Positions 24,626-33,651 of a stretch of 52,913 nucleotides of DNA are shown piece after piece. A program made the translations under genes and the position numbers. Source of the DNA: CAZTPJ01 sp964614515 (lineage in GTDB: Bacteria > Planctomycetota > Phycisphaerae > Phycisphaerales > UBA1924); the NCBI GenBank assembly GCA_964614515.1, contig CAZTPJ010000020.1, positions 1 through 52,913 on the forward strand. The letters are read 5' to 3'. A model generated the notes under the pieces. It was not told where the DNA came from and searched no databases. It saw nothing but the letters and a program-made list of their open reading frames with translations. Positions within the stretch are counted from its first letter, which is position 1. Each line of letters starts with the position of its first letter.

Positions 24626-26128
24626 GTGCGGAATATTTTGACATCCGTTGGCAGTTGCCACCGCGCGCATGCACATCGCCGCGGCCCTCTGCGCGCCCCC
24701 TCGCGGGCTGCGGTGCTGCTCGCTGGTCTGGTGCTGGTCGCGGGAGGGCAGGTCGGCTGCCAGTCGTATGAGCGCCAGCCGCTCGACCTCGCCGCGACCC
24801 GCGAGGCATGGCTCGCCCGCTCGCCATCCGACGAGACCGCGCGTCAGTTCGCGGACCGGCTCGCGCAGGCAGAAGGCCGGGATGCGAGTGCGTTCGACCC
24901 TGCGGATGGTCTCACGCTCACCGAGGCGGAGCCGGTTGCCCTCGTCTTCAACCGCGAGTTGCGCCTCGCGCGCCTTGAGGCCAACATCACTCGCGCGAAC
25001 GCCGACCATGCGGGCCTCTGGGATGACCCGGTGCTGGGTGTGGACATTGAGCGAGTTGTCTCGAGCGTGCCTGACCCATGGATGGTCGCGGGAACTGTCG
25101 GATTGACCATTCCGATCTCTGGACGCCTGGCCGTGGAGAAGGCCCACGCGGGGGCGGAGTACGCCGCGGCGTTGCAGCGTGTGGCTTCGAAGGAATGGGC
25201 CACGAGGTCAGCGCTGCGTGAACTGTGGGTGCGCTGGTCCGCCGAGTCCACCAGGCTTGCGCTCACGACGGAGTTGGTCGAGCGGCTCCGCGCCGTGTCC
25301 GCGCTGGCGGAGCGTCAGGAGCAGGCGGGCGTGATGTCCAGGATCGACACGATGCTGTTCCGTGTCGAACTGGCCGGTGCCGAGGCTGACGTGATCACCG
25401 CGACGGCGAGGGTCAAGGAACTGGAACTGCAACTCCGCGATGTCCTTGGCCTTGCCTCTGACGCGCCCGTGCGCCTGGTTGAATCCGTCGCGTATGAGCC
25501 GCGCGGCACCGATCCTGCGTGGCTTCAGAGCATGATGGAGAGTGCCAACCCTGAACTCATGGCCGTACGCGGCGAATATGAAGTGGCCGAGGAATCGCTT
25601 CGACTCGAAGTGCGCACGCAGTACCCGGATCTGATCATCGGTCCCGGTTACGGCACCGACCAGGGCGAGGGCCGAGTGCTGCTTGGCCTGCAACTGCCGC
25701 TGCCGTTCTGGAATCGCAATCAGCAGGGCGTTGCGCGGGCGACGGCCAACCGAGAGGTGGCACGCGGCCGATACGAAAGCACCTTCGAACATCTGTCAGC
25801 GAAGTTGGCGATCGAGAAAATGCGGTTCGACGCCGCGCGTGCCGTGCGCGAGGTGATCGAGTCGCGTGTGCTCCCTCTCGCCGACGAACAGGATGTGGAT
25901 GTCCGTCGCGTCGCGGAACTTGGACGGGTCGATCCGCTCGTGCTCCTTGGGTCCATCAAGTCTCAGTACGACGTCAAGGTGCGGCTCGTCGATGCTCGCG
26001 CCGCGGAGGCCATCGGCGCGATCCGGCTTGATGAATTGATCGGGCCGCCTGCACCAACCTCGTCCCACGATGTCCACGAATCGTCCCCCGCCAGCCCACA
26101 GACCCCCACTTCAGGATGCCGCCCATGA
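24626..26128 (+). CDS. TolC-family outer-membrane efflux lipoprotein (CusC/CzcC-like)
   Basis: About 500 aa. A lipobox after the hydrophobic signal (LLAGLVLVAGGQVGC) predicts lipidation. The rest is alternating coiled helices and short strands of the OEP fold: LTEAEPVALVFNRELRLARL, PWMVAGTVGLTIPISGR, LLGLQLPLPFWNRNQQGVAR, the last close to the CzcC/CusC signature. I start at GTG 24626, with AGGAAG just upstream; the exact start is uncertain. It would form the outer-membrane exit duct of the tripartite pump. Its stop overlaps the adaptor start (ATGA). Confidence 0.87.
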   Translation: MRNILTSVGSCHRAHAHRRGPLRAPSRAAVLLAGLVLVAGGQVGCQSYERQPLDLAATREAWLARSPSDETARQFADRLAQAEGRDASAFDPADGLTLTEAEPVALVFNRELRLARLEANITRANADHAGLWDDPVLGVDIERVVSSVPDPWMVAGTVGLTIPISGRLAVEKAHAGAEYAAALQRVASKEWATRSALRELWVRWSAESTRLALTTELVERLRAVSALAERQEQAGVMSRIDTMLFRVELAGAEADVITATARVKELELQLRDVLGLASDAPVRLVESVAYEPRGTDPAWLQSMMESANPELMAVRGEYEVAEESLRLEVRTQYPDLIIGPGYGTDQGEGRVLLGLQLPLPFWNRNQQGVARATANREVARGRYESTFEHLSAKLAIEKMRFDAARAVREVIESRVLPLADEQDVDVRRVAELGRVDPLVLLGSIKSQYDVKVRLVDARAAEAIGAIRLDELIGPPAPTSSHDVHESSPASPQTPTSGCRP

Positions 26129-27540
26129 GCCGCCCGTTTGCCGTATGCCTCATCATCGTTTTCGCATGTGCGCTGTGCGGCTGCGAGAGAACGCCCGAGC
26201 CATCGAGCGCAACCCCGGGCAGCACCGCGGAACCCGCGCCCACCAACCGAGTGGATATCAACGCCTCTGTCCGCCAGAACCTCGGCATCACCTTCGCCAG
26301 GGTAGAGAGCCGCAACGTGGAAAGGATGTTGCGCGTGCCGGGGAGATTCGAACTGACGCCCACGGCCACGCGCGAGTACCGCGTGCCCGCGGCCGGCGAA
26401 GTCGAGTTGCTCGTGCAGCAATACCAGAATGTTGAGAAGGGGACGCCGCTCTACCGGCTCGATTCACCTCGGTGGCGCGAGATCCAGCGCGAACTCGCCG
26501 ATGCTGACGCCGCGGTATCGCTTGCGCAGGCAGGCGCTGACAGCATCGGTCCGCTGATGGAGGCGCACGAGCAGCACCACACGGCCATCGAAAACGCAGT
26601 GGCCGTGTGGACCCGGCGAGTCACAGCGCTCGAACAACTCCAGACGGCCGGCGGCGCCCGAGGCGAGGAAGTGGCGCAGGCGCAGGCCGCACTCGCGTCC
26701 GCACGCTCCGACCTTGCGGAAGCGGCCGAGACACACGTTCAACTCGTGGCGCGAGAGCGCGAGTCCAAAGCCCATCTCGAAGCCGCGCGATCGAAGCGAG
26801 TCATCCTACTAGAGGCGGCCGCATCCCTCGCCGGAGTTCCAGCGACGGACCTGGTTGAATCAGCCGACGGCCGGCCTCGATGGCAAGCCATCAGCGGAAT
26901 TGAGGTTTGCGCTTTGTCGGCCGGAGTTGTCGATGTTCTTCACGCCACCAGTGGCTCGTATGTCGATCAACACGCGCCCGTTCTGGTCACGGTCAAGGCG
27001 GATCAGGTTCGCTTCCGTGCCCACGCGCTTCAGACCGATCTTGGCCGGCTTGCGACTGGCCTGTCGGCGACGGTTGTCGCGCCGCTCGGCGGCTCGCTCG
27101 CGGGAGCTGAACCCGTTGCGGGGACTCTCACGCTCGCGCCCACCGCGGATGCGGAACGTCGCACGATCGAACTGGTCATGACTCCGACAAGCGATGCCCC
27201 GCTCGCCCCGTGGGTCAGGGCCGGCGTCTCCGCATTTCTTGAGGTGGTGGTGAGTGGCCAAGGCGGCGAAACACTCGCCATCCCGCTCGCGTGCGTGGCC
27301 CGAGACGGCACGCAAAGCATCATCTTCCGGCGCGACCCCGCCGACCCCAACAAAGCCATCCGCATGGAGGCCGACCTCGGTGTGGACGATGGCCGATGGG
27401 TCGTCATCAAGAGCGGGGTGGCCGAGGGCAACGAGATCGTCCTCGACGGGGTGTATCAATTGATGGTCGCCACCAGCGGCACGATCACCAAGGGTGGGCA
27501 CTTCCACCCCGATGGGACGTTCCACGAGGGGGACGATTGA
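26125..27540 (+). CDS. Periplasmic adaptor (membrane fusion) lipoprotein, CusB/CzcB-like
   Basis: A 471-aa protein with signal and lipobox (IIVFACALCGC). Domains in order: N-terminal beta-barrel/lipoyl strand (VPAAGEVELLVQQYQNVEKG), a long alpha-hairpin (about 125-230, EVAQAQAALASARSDLAEAAE), the second lipoyl half (GIEVCALSAGVVDVLHATSG), then beta-barrel and membrane-proximal domains. The C-terminal His residues (GGHFHPDGTFHEGD) may bind metal. It links the RND pump to the TolC-like protein. Start at 26125 overlaps the preceding stop; an alternative ATG at 26116 adds three residues. Confidence 0.9.
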   Translation: MSRPFAVCLIIVFACALCGCERTPEPSSATPGSTAEPAPTNRVDINASVRQNLGITFARVESRNVERMLRVPGRFELTPTATREYRVPAAGEVELLVQQYQNVEKGTPLYRLDSPRWREIQRELADADAAVSLAQAGADSIGPLMEAHEQHHTAIENAVAVWTRRVTALEQLQTAGGARGEEVAQAQAALASARSDLAEAAETHVQLVARERESKAHLEAARSKRVILLEAAASLAGVPATDLVESADGRPRWQAISGIEVCALSAGVVDVLHATSGSYVDQHAPVLVTVKADQVRFRAHALQTDLGRLATGLSATVVAPLGGSLAGAEPVAGTLTLAPTADAERRTIELVMTPTSDAPLAPWVRAGVSAFLEVVVSGQGGETLAIPLACVARDGTQSIIFRRDPADPNKAIRMEADLGVDDGRWVVIKSGVAEGNEIVLDGVYQLMVATSGTITKGGHFHPDGTFHEGDD

Positions 27541-27768
27541 TGCAAGGCCGCGGACCTCTTGATGCTCGATCGCCAGATCTCGTGCTCGCGCCGAGGCCGC
27601 GCCGGTATGGACGCGCGAACACGTTGCACGTTAGTTCCATGGACGAAAGCGACTGGCGTCTCGAGCAACGTCCTCCGTTTGCATTCCCGCACAACAACGT
27701 TGTTGGTTCATTCCACAGACACCTCAAGTCGGGCACCGTGTTCCCGGCTGCACTGCACAGGAGCTGAT
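27541..27768. other. 228-bp gap inside the efflux operon
   Basis: No convincing gene. A frame continuous with the next gene extends upstream to 27559 but has a composition unlike coding sequence. No ribosome-binding site accompanies its start. Confidence 0.5.
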
Positions 27769-28800
27769 ATGGTCCTCGCTCGCATCGTTACCTCGTTCAC
27801 TCTGGGCATGTTCGCGCTGACCGCCGGACCGGCCCTCGGCCAGCATGAGCACGGCTCGGAGACGCCCAAGCGCATCACCACTCCCGAGACCCCCGCCACC
27901 AACACCAACGAGCGGTACTACTGCCCCATGCACTGCGAGGGCGAGAAGGTGTACCCCAAGGCGGGCAAGTGTCCTGTGTGCAAGATGAACCTGAAACTCC
28001 AGACCAGCGATGTGTACACGGCCAGCGTGCGCGAAGTCAGCGCGGCCGGGAACGGTGAGTTCGTGGCCGGCAAGCGAGCATCGCTCGAGGTGCGGATCAA
28101 GAGCCCCACGGGGATGCTGGTCAGGAATTTTGAGCCGGTCCACGAGAAGACGTTGCACCTGCTGATTGTCTCCACGGACCTGTCCTGGTTCCGTCACGAG
28201 CATCCCGTGTTGGGGCCGGACGGCACGTTCACGCTGGATTTTACGTTTCCGGCGGGCGGGACGTACATCGTCTATCACGACTTCACGCCCGCGTCTGCGC
28301 CGGGCGCAGGCAAGGGCCCAGGTCAGCAGGTCGTGCGGGTGCAGGTTGAAGTCAAGGGCGCACCAGTCGCATCGGTAGCGCTCGCGCCCGACGCGGCGGC
28401 ACCCAAGACGGTTGATGGATACACCGTGTCGCTGGGCGGGGCAGCGTCGATCAAGGTTGGTGACACGGCGAACCTCGCGTTCACTCTGAGCAAGGACGGC
28501 TCGCCCGTGACGACGCTCGCACCATATCTGGGCGCGTTCGGACACCTCGTCGTGATTAGCGCCGATGGCAAGGAGTTCGTCCACAGCCATCCGCTGGGCG
28601 GTCACGAAGGGCACGCCATGACGAGTGGCGGCCCAACGGTCGCCTTCGAGGCCCACTTCAAAGTGCCCGGCCTCTACAAGGGCTGGGGCCAGTTCAACGT
28701 AGGCACAAAGGAGAAGGAACGGATCATCACCGTGCCCTTCACGTTCAATGTCGAGGCCCAGGCGTTGTCGAAGCCCGCCACGCGGCACGAGCACAAGTGA
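27769..28800 (+). CDS. Periplasmic heavy-metal-binding protein with HMBD motif
   Basis: A 343-aa protein with a signal peptide (cleavage near PALGQ) and a His-containing start of the mature chain (QHEHG). Residues 50-75 contain the heavy-metal-binding domain pattern YYCPMHCEGEKVYPKAGKCP followed by VCKMNL, a CPMH...CPVC unit seen in CusB/CopA-associated proteins. The larger part is beta-rich (LSWFRHEHPVLGPDGTFTLD and EFVHSHPLGGHEGHAM), with His and Met residues. AGGAG lies 5 nt before the ATG. It lies between adaptor and RND genes, suggesting delivery of metal to the pump. Confidence 0.8.
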   Translation: MVLARIVTSFTLGMFALTAGPALGQHEHGSETPKRITTPETPATNTNERYYCPMHCEGEKVYPKAGKCPVCKMNLKLQTSDVYTASVREVSAAGNGEFVAGKRASLEVRIKSPTGMLVRNFEPVHEKTLHLLIVSTDLSWFRHEHPVLGPDGTFTLDFTFPAGGTYIVYHDFTPASAPGAGKGPGQQVVRVQVEVKGAPVASVALAPDAAAPKTVDGYTVSLGGAASIKVGDTANLAFTLSKDGSPVTTLAPYLGAFGHLVVISADGKEFVHSHPLGGHEGHAMTSGGPTVAFEAHFKVPGLYKGWGQFNVGTKEKERIITVPFTFNVEAQALSKPATRHEHK

Positions 28801-28887
28801 CCAGGATCGACATGGCGACGCACGTCGCCGCGGATCGTGACCGCGGCCGTCACACCGCTTCCAGACCGCGCCAAGGAACGTTCTCCC

Positions 28888-31800
28888 ATGCTCAAGCATC
28901 TGATCGGCTTCTCGCTCAAGCACTCCACGCTGGTAATTCTCATCGCCTCGGTGCTGCTCGTGTACACCCTTGTGCGTCTGCCGCGCATGCCGATCGACGT
29001 CTTCCCCGAACTCAACGCCCCGACGGTGGTGATCCTCACCGAGGCCGGCGGGCTGGCCGCCGATGAGGTCGAGCAGTATGTGACGTTTCCCATCGAGGCA
29101 TCGGTGAACGGCCTGCCGGGGGTGCGGCGGGTGCGGAGTGCGTCGGCGATTTCGCTGTCGCTGGTCTGGGTGGAGTTTGACTGGGGGACGGACATTTATC
29201 GCGCCCGCCAGCTCGTGACCGAGCGCCTCGCCGGCGTGCGTGAATCGCTCCCTGCAAACGCCCACGCAGAGATCACGCCGATTACGTCGATCACGGGCGA
29301 GATCATGCTGCTGGCGGTCTCCAGCCCGAACGGCTCTGTCAGCGACCTGGATCTGCGGGCCTACGCGGAGTTCGACCTGCGGAACAAATTGTTGGCCGTG
29401 CCCGGCGTAGCGCAGGTGTCGGCCATCGGCGGCGAGTTGCCCGAATACCAGGTTAACGTGAAGCAGGATCGCCTGGCACTCTACGGCCTGACGATCCAGG
29501 ATGTGGCCGACGCGACCCGTTCGGCCCACAGCACCGCAAGCGCCGGCTACCTTGCCGACGTGGACCGTCAGGAGCTTCCGATCCGACAAGCCGCCCGCGT
29601 CAGGAGCGTTCGCGATATCGCGTCGACCCTCGTCTCGACCAAAGACGGCTTCCCAATCACGCTGGGCGAGGTCGCCGAGGTGACGCTCGGCCCCGCGCCA
29701 AAGCGAGGCACCGCGGCCAATCAAGGGCTCCCGGCCGTCGTTCTCACCATTCAGAAGTCGCCCGGAACAAACACGCTGCTCCTGACCGAGTCGATCGACA
29801 AGTCGCTCGACCAGATCGAGAAGAGCCTGCCCGAAGGAATCGCCATCAACCGCGATGTGTTCCGCCAGAGCCACTTCATCCAGCGATCGGTGGACAACGT
29901 CGTGAAAGTCCTGCTGGAAGCGACGGTCATCGTGGCGGTGATCCTCATCATGTTCCTGCTCAACGTGCGGACGACGATCATCACGCTGACCGCGCTGCCG
30001 CTGTCCTTGGCCGTGGCGCTCCTCACGATGAACTGGCTGGGCTTGACGCTCAACGTGATGACGCTCGGCGGACTCGCGGTCGCCGTCGGCGTCCTCGTGG
30101 ACGATGCCATCATCGACGTGGAGAACGTCTTCCGGAGGCTCAAGGAACATGCGGCACGGCCGTTGGAGAAACGGCGCGACAGCGTGGAGGTTATCTTTGA
30201 TGCCAGCAACGAGATCCGCCCCGCGATGGTCTTCGCGACGGTGATCATCGTCATTGTGTTCATCCCGCTGCTCTTCCTCGAAGGGATCGAAGGGCGGTTC
30301 TTCGCTCCGCTGGGTCTGACCTACATCGTGTCGATCCTCGCCTCGCTCGTCGTGGCGTTGACGGTGACACCGGCCATGTGCAAAGTGCTGCTCAAAGGCG
30401 TCTCGTCGAGCAGAAAAGACGGCCGCGCCCACACAGGTGCCCATGGCGATGGCTGGCTTGTCCGCTGGCTCAAGCGGCGCTACGAGCCTTCGCTGCGTTG
30501 GTCGCTGCGGAACCGGGGACTTGTGCTGGGCGGCGCGCTGGCCGCGATCCTGCTCGCAGGGCTGCTCGGACGCACCTTCGGCACTTCGTTCCTTCCGGAG
30601 TTCAACGAGGGTTCGTTCACGGTCTTCGTCTCCTCGCCGCCTGGCACATCGCTCGCCGAAAGCAACCGCTCGGCGATGGGGATCGAAAGGCGCCTGATCG
30701 AACTCGACGGTGTTCTCTCCGTCACCCGCCGCACCGGCCGTGCAGAGCGCGATGAGCACGCCGAACCGGTCTCCAACAGCGAACTCGACATCGCGCTCGA
30801 GCCGACGGCCGACTACGCGGCTGTCCGCGCAGGCATCGCCCGCATCGCCTCCGGCGTGCCCGGCGTCACTGTGCAGGTCGGCCAGCCCATCGAGCATCGT
30901 CTCTCGCACATTCTCTCGGGCACTCCCGCCGCGATCGCGATCAATGTCTATGGAGAGGACCTCCCGACGCTTCGTCAGTTGGCCAAAGAGATCGAAGGCG
31001 AATTCAAAAGCATCCCCGGCGCACGCGACGTGACCGCCAACCGCGAGGTGATGATCACGTCGCTTCCGATCAACTACCGCCACCCAGACCTCGCCGCGGC
31101 GGGACTCACTCCGGCGGACGCCGCGGAACAGGTTCAGACCGCCCTGTACGGCGAGGTTGTCGCCGAGGTGAACCAGGGCTTGCGGCGATTCGACCTGGTC
31201 GTGCGCCTTGCCGCCGAAGATCGGCAGCGGATCGACCAGATCAAAGACCTGATCCTCAGGGGCCGCGATGGGATGCTCGTTCGGCTTTCGGAGGTTGCGG
31301 ACATTGGCCCCGAGAAGACCAGCAACATCATTGCCCGCGAGAACGCTCAAAGGAAGGCCGTGATCTCGTGCAATGTCGCCGACGGATACAACCTGGGCGA
31401 TCTCGTCGAGCAGGTGCGGGCCCGTGTCGAGCCCATCGTGCAGCGCCAGGGCTACATCGTCGAGTTCGGTGGCCAGTTCGAGGCTCAGCAGTCGGCGGCC
31501 CGCACGTTATTCATCGCCGGCGGAGGCATCGCCCTGGTCATGCTGATGCTCTTGCAACTTTCCACCGGCTCGCTCAAGGTGGCCGCGCTGGTCATGGTGA
31601 ACCTGCCGCTCGCGGTCATCGGTGGGGTCATCGCCATCTTCATCATGGACTCGGTGCTGCACGTCGGCAGCGGGGGGATTGGTGGGTTGGTTCGCAACAG
31701 TCTCGCCCTGTTCGGCCTTGGTTCAACGCCCTACCAGCCGCCGGTCATTTCGATCGCGAGCCTCGTGGGTTTCATTACGCTCTTTGGCATCGCCGTCCGC

Positions 31801-32184
31801 AACGGCATCCTGCTGGTCAACCACTACAAGCACATCGTGGAAGTTGATCAGAAGCCCCTTGCCGACGCGATCGTGATCGGTTCGATGGAACGGCTCGTGC
31901 CCATCCTGATGACCGCCCTGTGCGCTGCGCTGGGTCTGTTGCCCCTCGCCCTCGCGGCGGGCAAACCGGGAAGCGAACTGCTTGCCCCGCTCGCGGTCGT
32001 CGTCCTCGGCGGCCTGCTGACCTCGACATTCCTGAACCTGATCGTCGTCCCCGCCGGCTACTCCCTCGTTCAGGGCGTCAAACCGCGCCGCGCGACGGCC
32101 GACTCAGAATCGTTCATCGGGCGCGTTGCCCGGTTCGTGCACCAACCTCGGACCGGCGGCACCTCCCCCGGCCCCAATGATTGA
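28888..32184 (+). CDS. Heavy-metal efflux RND transporter (CusA/CzcA-like)
   Basis: A 1098-aa proton-driven inner-membrane pump with the usual 12-helix RND layout: N-terminal LIGFSLKHSTLVILIASVLL, VFPELNAPTVVILTEAGGLA, GGIALVMLMLLQLSTGSLKV. The TM4 motif reads LAVAVGVLVDDAIIDVEN, i.e. AVG-DDA-VEN. This differs from CzcA (DFG-DGA-VEN) and CusA/SilA (AIG-DAA-IEN) patterns, so the ion cannot be assigned. The start at 28888 has AAGGAACG upstream and matches family N-termini. It is the pump of the tripartite system with the two genes upstream. The C-terminus ends GTSPGPND, close to typical family length. Confidence 0.93.
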   Translation: MLKHLIGFSLKHSTLVILIASVLLVYTLVRLPRMPIDVFPELNAPTVVILTEAGGLAADEVEQYVTFPIEASVNGLPGVRRVRSASAISLSLVWVEFDWGTDIYRARQLVTERLAGVRESLPANAHAEITPITSITGEIMLLAVSSPNGSVSDLDLRAYAEFDLRNKLLAVPGVAQVSAIGGELPEYQVNVKQDRLALYGLTIQDVADATRSAHSTASAGYLADVDRQELPIRQAARVRSVRDIASTLVSTKDGFPITLGEVAEVTLGPAPKRGTAANQGLPAVVLTIQKSPGTNTLLLTESIDKSLDQIEKSLPEGIAINRDVFRQSHFIQRSVDNVVKVLLEATVIVAVILIMFLLNVRTTIITLTALPLSLAVALLTMNWLGLTLNVMTLGGLAVAVGVLVDDAIIDVENVFRRLKEHAARPLEKRRDSVEVIFDASNEIRPAMVFATVIIVIVFIPLLFLEGIEGRFFAPLGLTYIVSILASLVVALTVTPAMCKVLLKGVSSSRKDGRAHTGAHGDGWLVRWLKRRYEPSLRWSLRNRGLVLGGALAAILLAGLLGRTFGTSFLPEFNEGSFTVFVSSPPGTSLAESNRSAMGIERRLIELDGVLSVTRRTGRAERDEHAEPVSNSELDIALEPTADYAAVRAGIARIASGVPGVTVQVGQPIEHRLSHILSGTPAAIAINVYGEDLPTLRQLAKEIEGEFKSIPGARDVTANREVMITSLPINYRHPDLAAAGLTPADAAEQVQTALYGEVVAEVNQGLRRFDLVVRLAAEDRQRIDQIKDLILRGRDGMLVRLSEVADIGPEKTSNIIARENAQRKAVISCNVADGYNLGDLVEQVRARVEPIVQRQGYIVEFGGQFEAQQSAARTLFIAGGGIALVMLMLLQLSTGSLKVAALVMVNLPLAVIGGVIAIFIMDSVLHVGSGGIGGLVRNSLALFGLGSTPYQPPVISIASLVGFITLFGIAVRNGILLVNHYKHIVEVDQKPLADAIVIGSMERLVPILMTALCAALGLLPLALAAGKPGSELLAPLAVVVLGGLLTSTFLNLIVVPAGYSLVQGVKPRRATADSESFIGRVARFVHQPRTGGTSPGPND

Positions 32185-32215
32185 CCGCGTACCATCGCGT
32201 GAAAGGAGACTGACC

Positions 32216-32731
32216 GTGAATTCCATGTTCTCCATCGTCGCCTGCGCCGTTGTCGCCGCTTCGCTTGTCGCAATCACCGCGTGCGAACAAAAGTCCACCG
32301 GGCCATCCGCCCCCAACGGTGACACCGAGCATGGCCACGAACACGGGCCAGGTGGCGAACACGCCGAAAACACGGCCGGTCATGGCGGTCCCGTCATCGA
32401 CTTGGGTGCGACAACCATCGGGCCGTTCGATGCAAAGGCAACGCGCGACGAAGGGCAGATCATCGCCGGGAAAGATGCGCCCATCGACGTGACGCTGACG
32501 CCTTCCGCAGGCTCAACCGTCAGGGCGACGGCCGTCCGTTTCTGGATCGGCACCGAAGATGCCAAAGGCTCGGTGAAGGCCAGAGCCGAAGTTGAGAATC
32601 CCGCCGAGCCCAACCGCTGGCACACCCACGCGGAGATTCCGAATCCGCTCCCGGAAGGCAGCAAACTCTGGGTCGAAATCGAAGACGATCAGGGTGGAAC
32701 GAGTACCGGGAGTTTTCCGCTCAACATGTGA
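32216..32731 (+). CDS. His-rich lipoprotein at the end of the efflux operon
   Basis: A 171-aa protein with a signal and lipobox (VVAASLVAITAC) and a strikingly His-rich segment after it (EHGHEHGPGGEHAENTAGHG), typical of periplasmic metal-binding tethers. The C-terminal half is beta-rich (VTLTPSAGSTVRATAVRFW). The GTG at 32216 has AAAGGAGAC upstream; an ATG follows two codons later. It is 31 bp from the RND gene, so probably co-transcribed. Unknown family; role inferred from the His cluster and context. Confidence 0.7.
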   Translation: MNSMFSIVACAVVAASLVAITACEQKSTGPSAPNGDTEHGHEHGPGGEHAENTAGHGGPVIDLGATTIGPFDAKATRDEGQIIAGKDAPIDVTLTPSAGSTVRATAVRFWIGTEDAKGSVKARAEVENPAEPNRWHTHAEIPNPLPEGSKLWVEIEDDQGGTSTGSFPLNM

Positions 32732-33142
32732 GCAGTGGCGAGGTGTGGCGTCACACGTTCTGTGGAGACGAGGTATCACCGAGTTGTCGTCACGGTGGGT
32801 GCAGGCACCCATCGCGCGGGGTATCCGTCCGGGCGGATCTAACCGGGGCGGCGCGATCTCTCCAACTCGTATCTCAACCGCGCAGGTTCGCCATGACGTG
32901 TGCGCGGCGTTGCCATGGGAGTGGCTTCCCCCAAGTGGAACGAGGCCACGATCACGGAAGCCCGAGTGAACCAATGTGTTCGCACCAAATGCGCACCACG
33001 CCGTACGCCCGACCCCGCACAATGGTGCATCGCGACGCACGCCAGTGGAGCCTCGCACCTCGCGCGTCCAACTCGCCGGAAACCCGCCAAAAGCCAACGA
33101 AAACGCACCCGCACGCACGATGGTGCGCGAGGGTGCTTCAAG
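32732..33142. other. Gene-free stretch between the efflux operon and tRNA-Lys
   Basis: Short frames are present but none has a ribosome-binding site or recognisable protein. There is a weak hairpin near 32930-32956 (GTGGC and GCCAC arms). I see no terminator, promoter or repeat. Confidence 0.5.
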
Positions 33143-33215
<73 letters not shown>

Positions 33216-33651
33216 GCGCCCGGCGCCTGGCCGGGTTGAGCGGAAGTTTAGCCTTGAGGGGCGTGGGTTCCAGTTTCGACCGGGGCGAGTACAGGGCGAC
33301 CGCATGATTCACGGACCGGCGGCTGATCTCGCCGCGCGTTGATCCCCCGGGGGACAGGGGGCGACTCAGCGCTGCGATGTCCGCTCGCGCGGCTTCAGCG
33401 GGTTGGTTCCGGCTCGGACGCGGGGTGAATCCCCTATGTCATTGCGTCAGGGGCGGATGAGGATGTCACGCGAGCGAGGGAGTGATGCCACGCTCGGTGT
33501 GAGACTGGTGGGGTTGTGCCGGTCGGTTGCGCCGCGCCACGGCCGGACGGAACGACGCCCGCGATGGCGACTCATATCCGTCGGTTGCGGGGCCGATTCT
33601 TGATGTGCGAAGGCCGTGGGGGTGATCCCGCGGTGGGAGGGAGCCGTTCAC
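33216..33651. other. Gene-free stretch between tRNA-Lys and the FIST gene
   Basis: About 435 bp with no supported gene. It should contain the promoters of tRNA-Lys (leftward) and the FIST gene (rightward), but I see no convincing -35/-10 pair. Small frames here show no recognisable protein. Confidence 0.5.

Noticed and set aside
27559..27768. Upstream extension of the HMBD protein
   Set aside because: The ATG at 27769 has a good AGGAG and is followed at once by a signal peptide; the extension would bury it.
27724..31350. A 1208-codon open frame antisense to the RND pump gene
   Set aside because: It is the mirror frame of a GC-rich gene with strong third-position bias; its sequence is rich in Arg, His and Gly with no domain, while the sense strand encodes a clear RND transporter.
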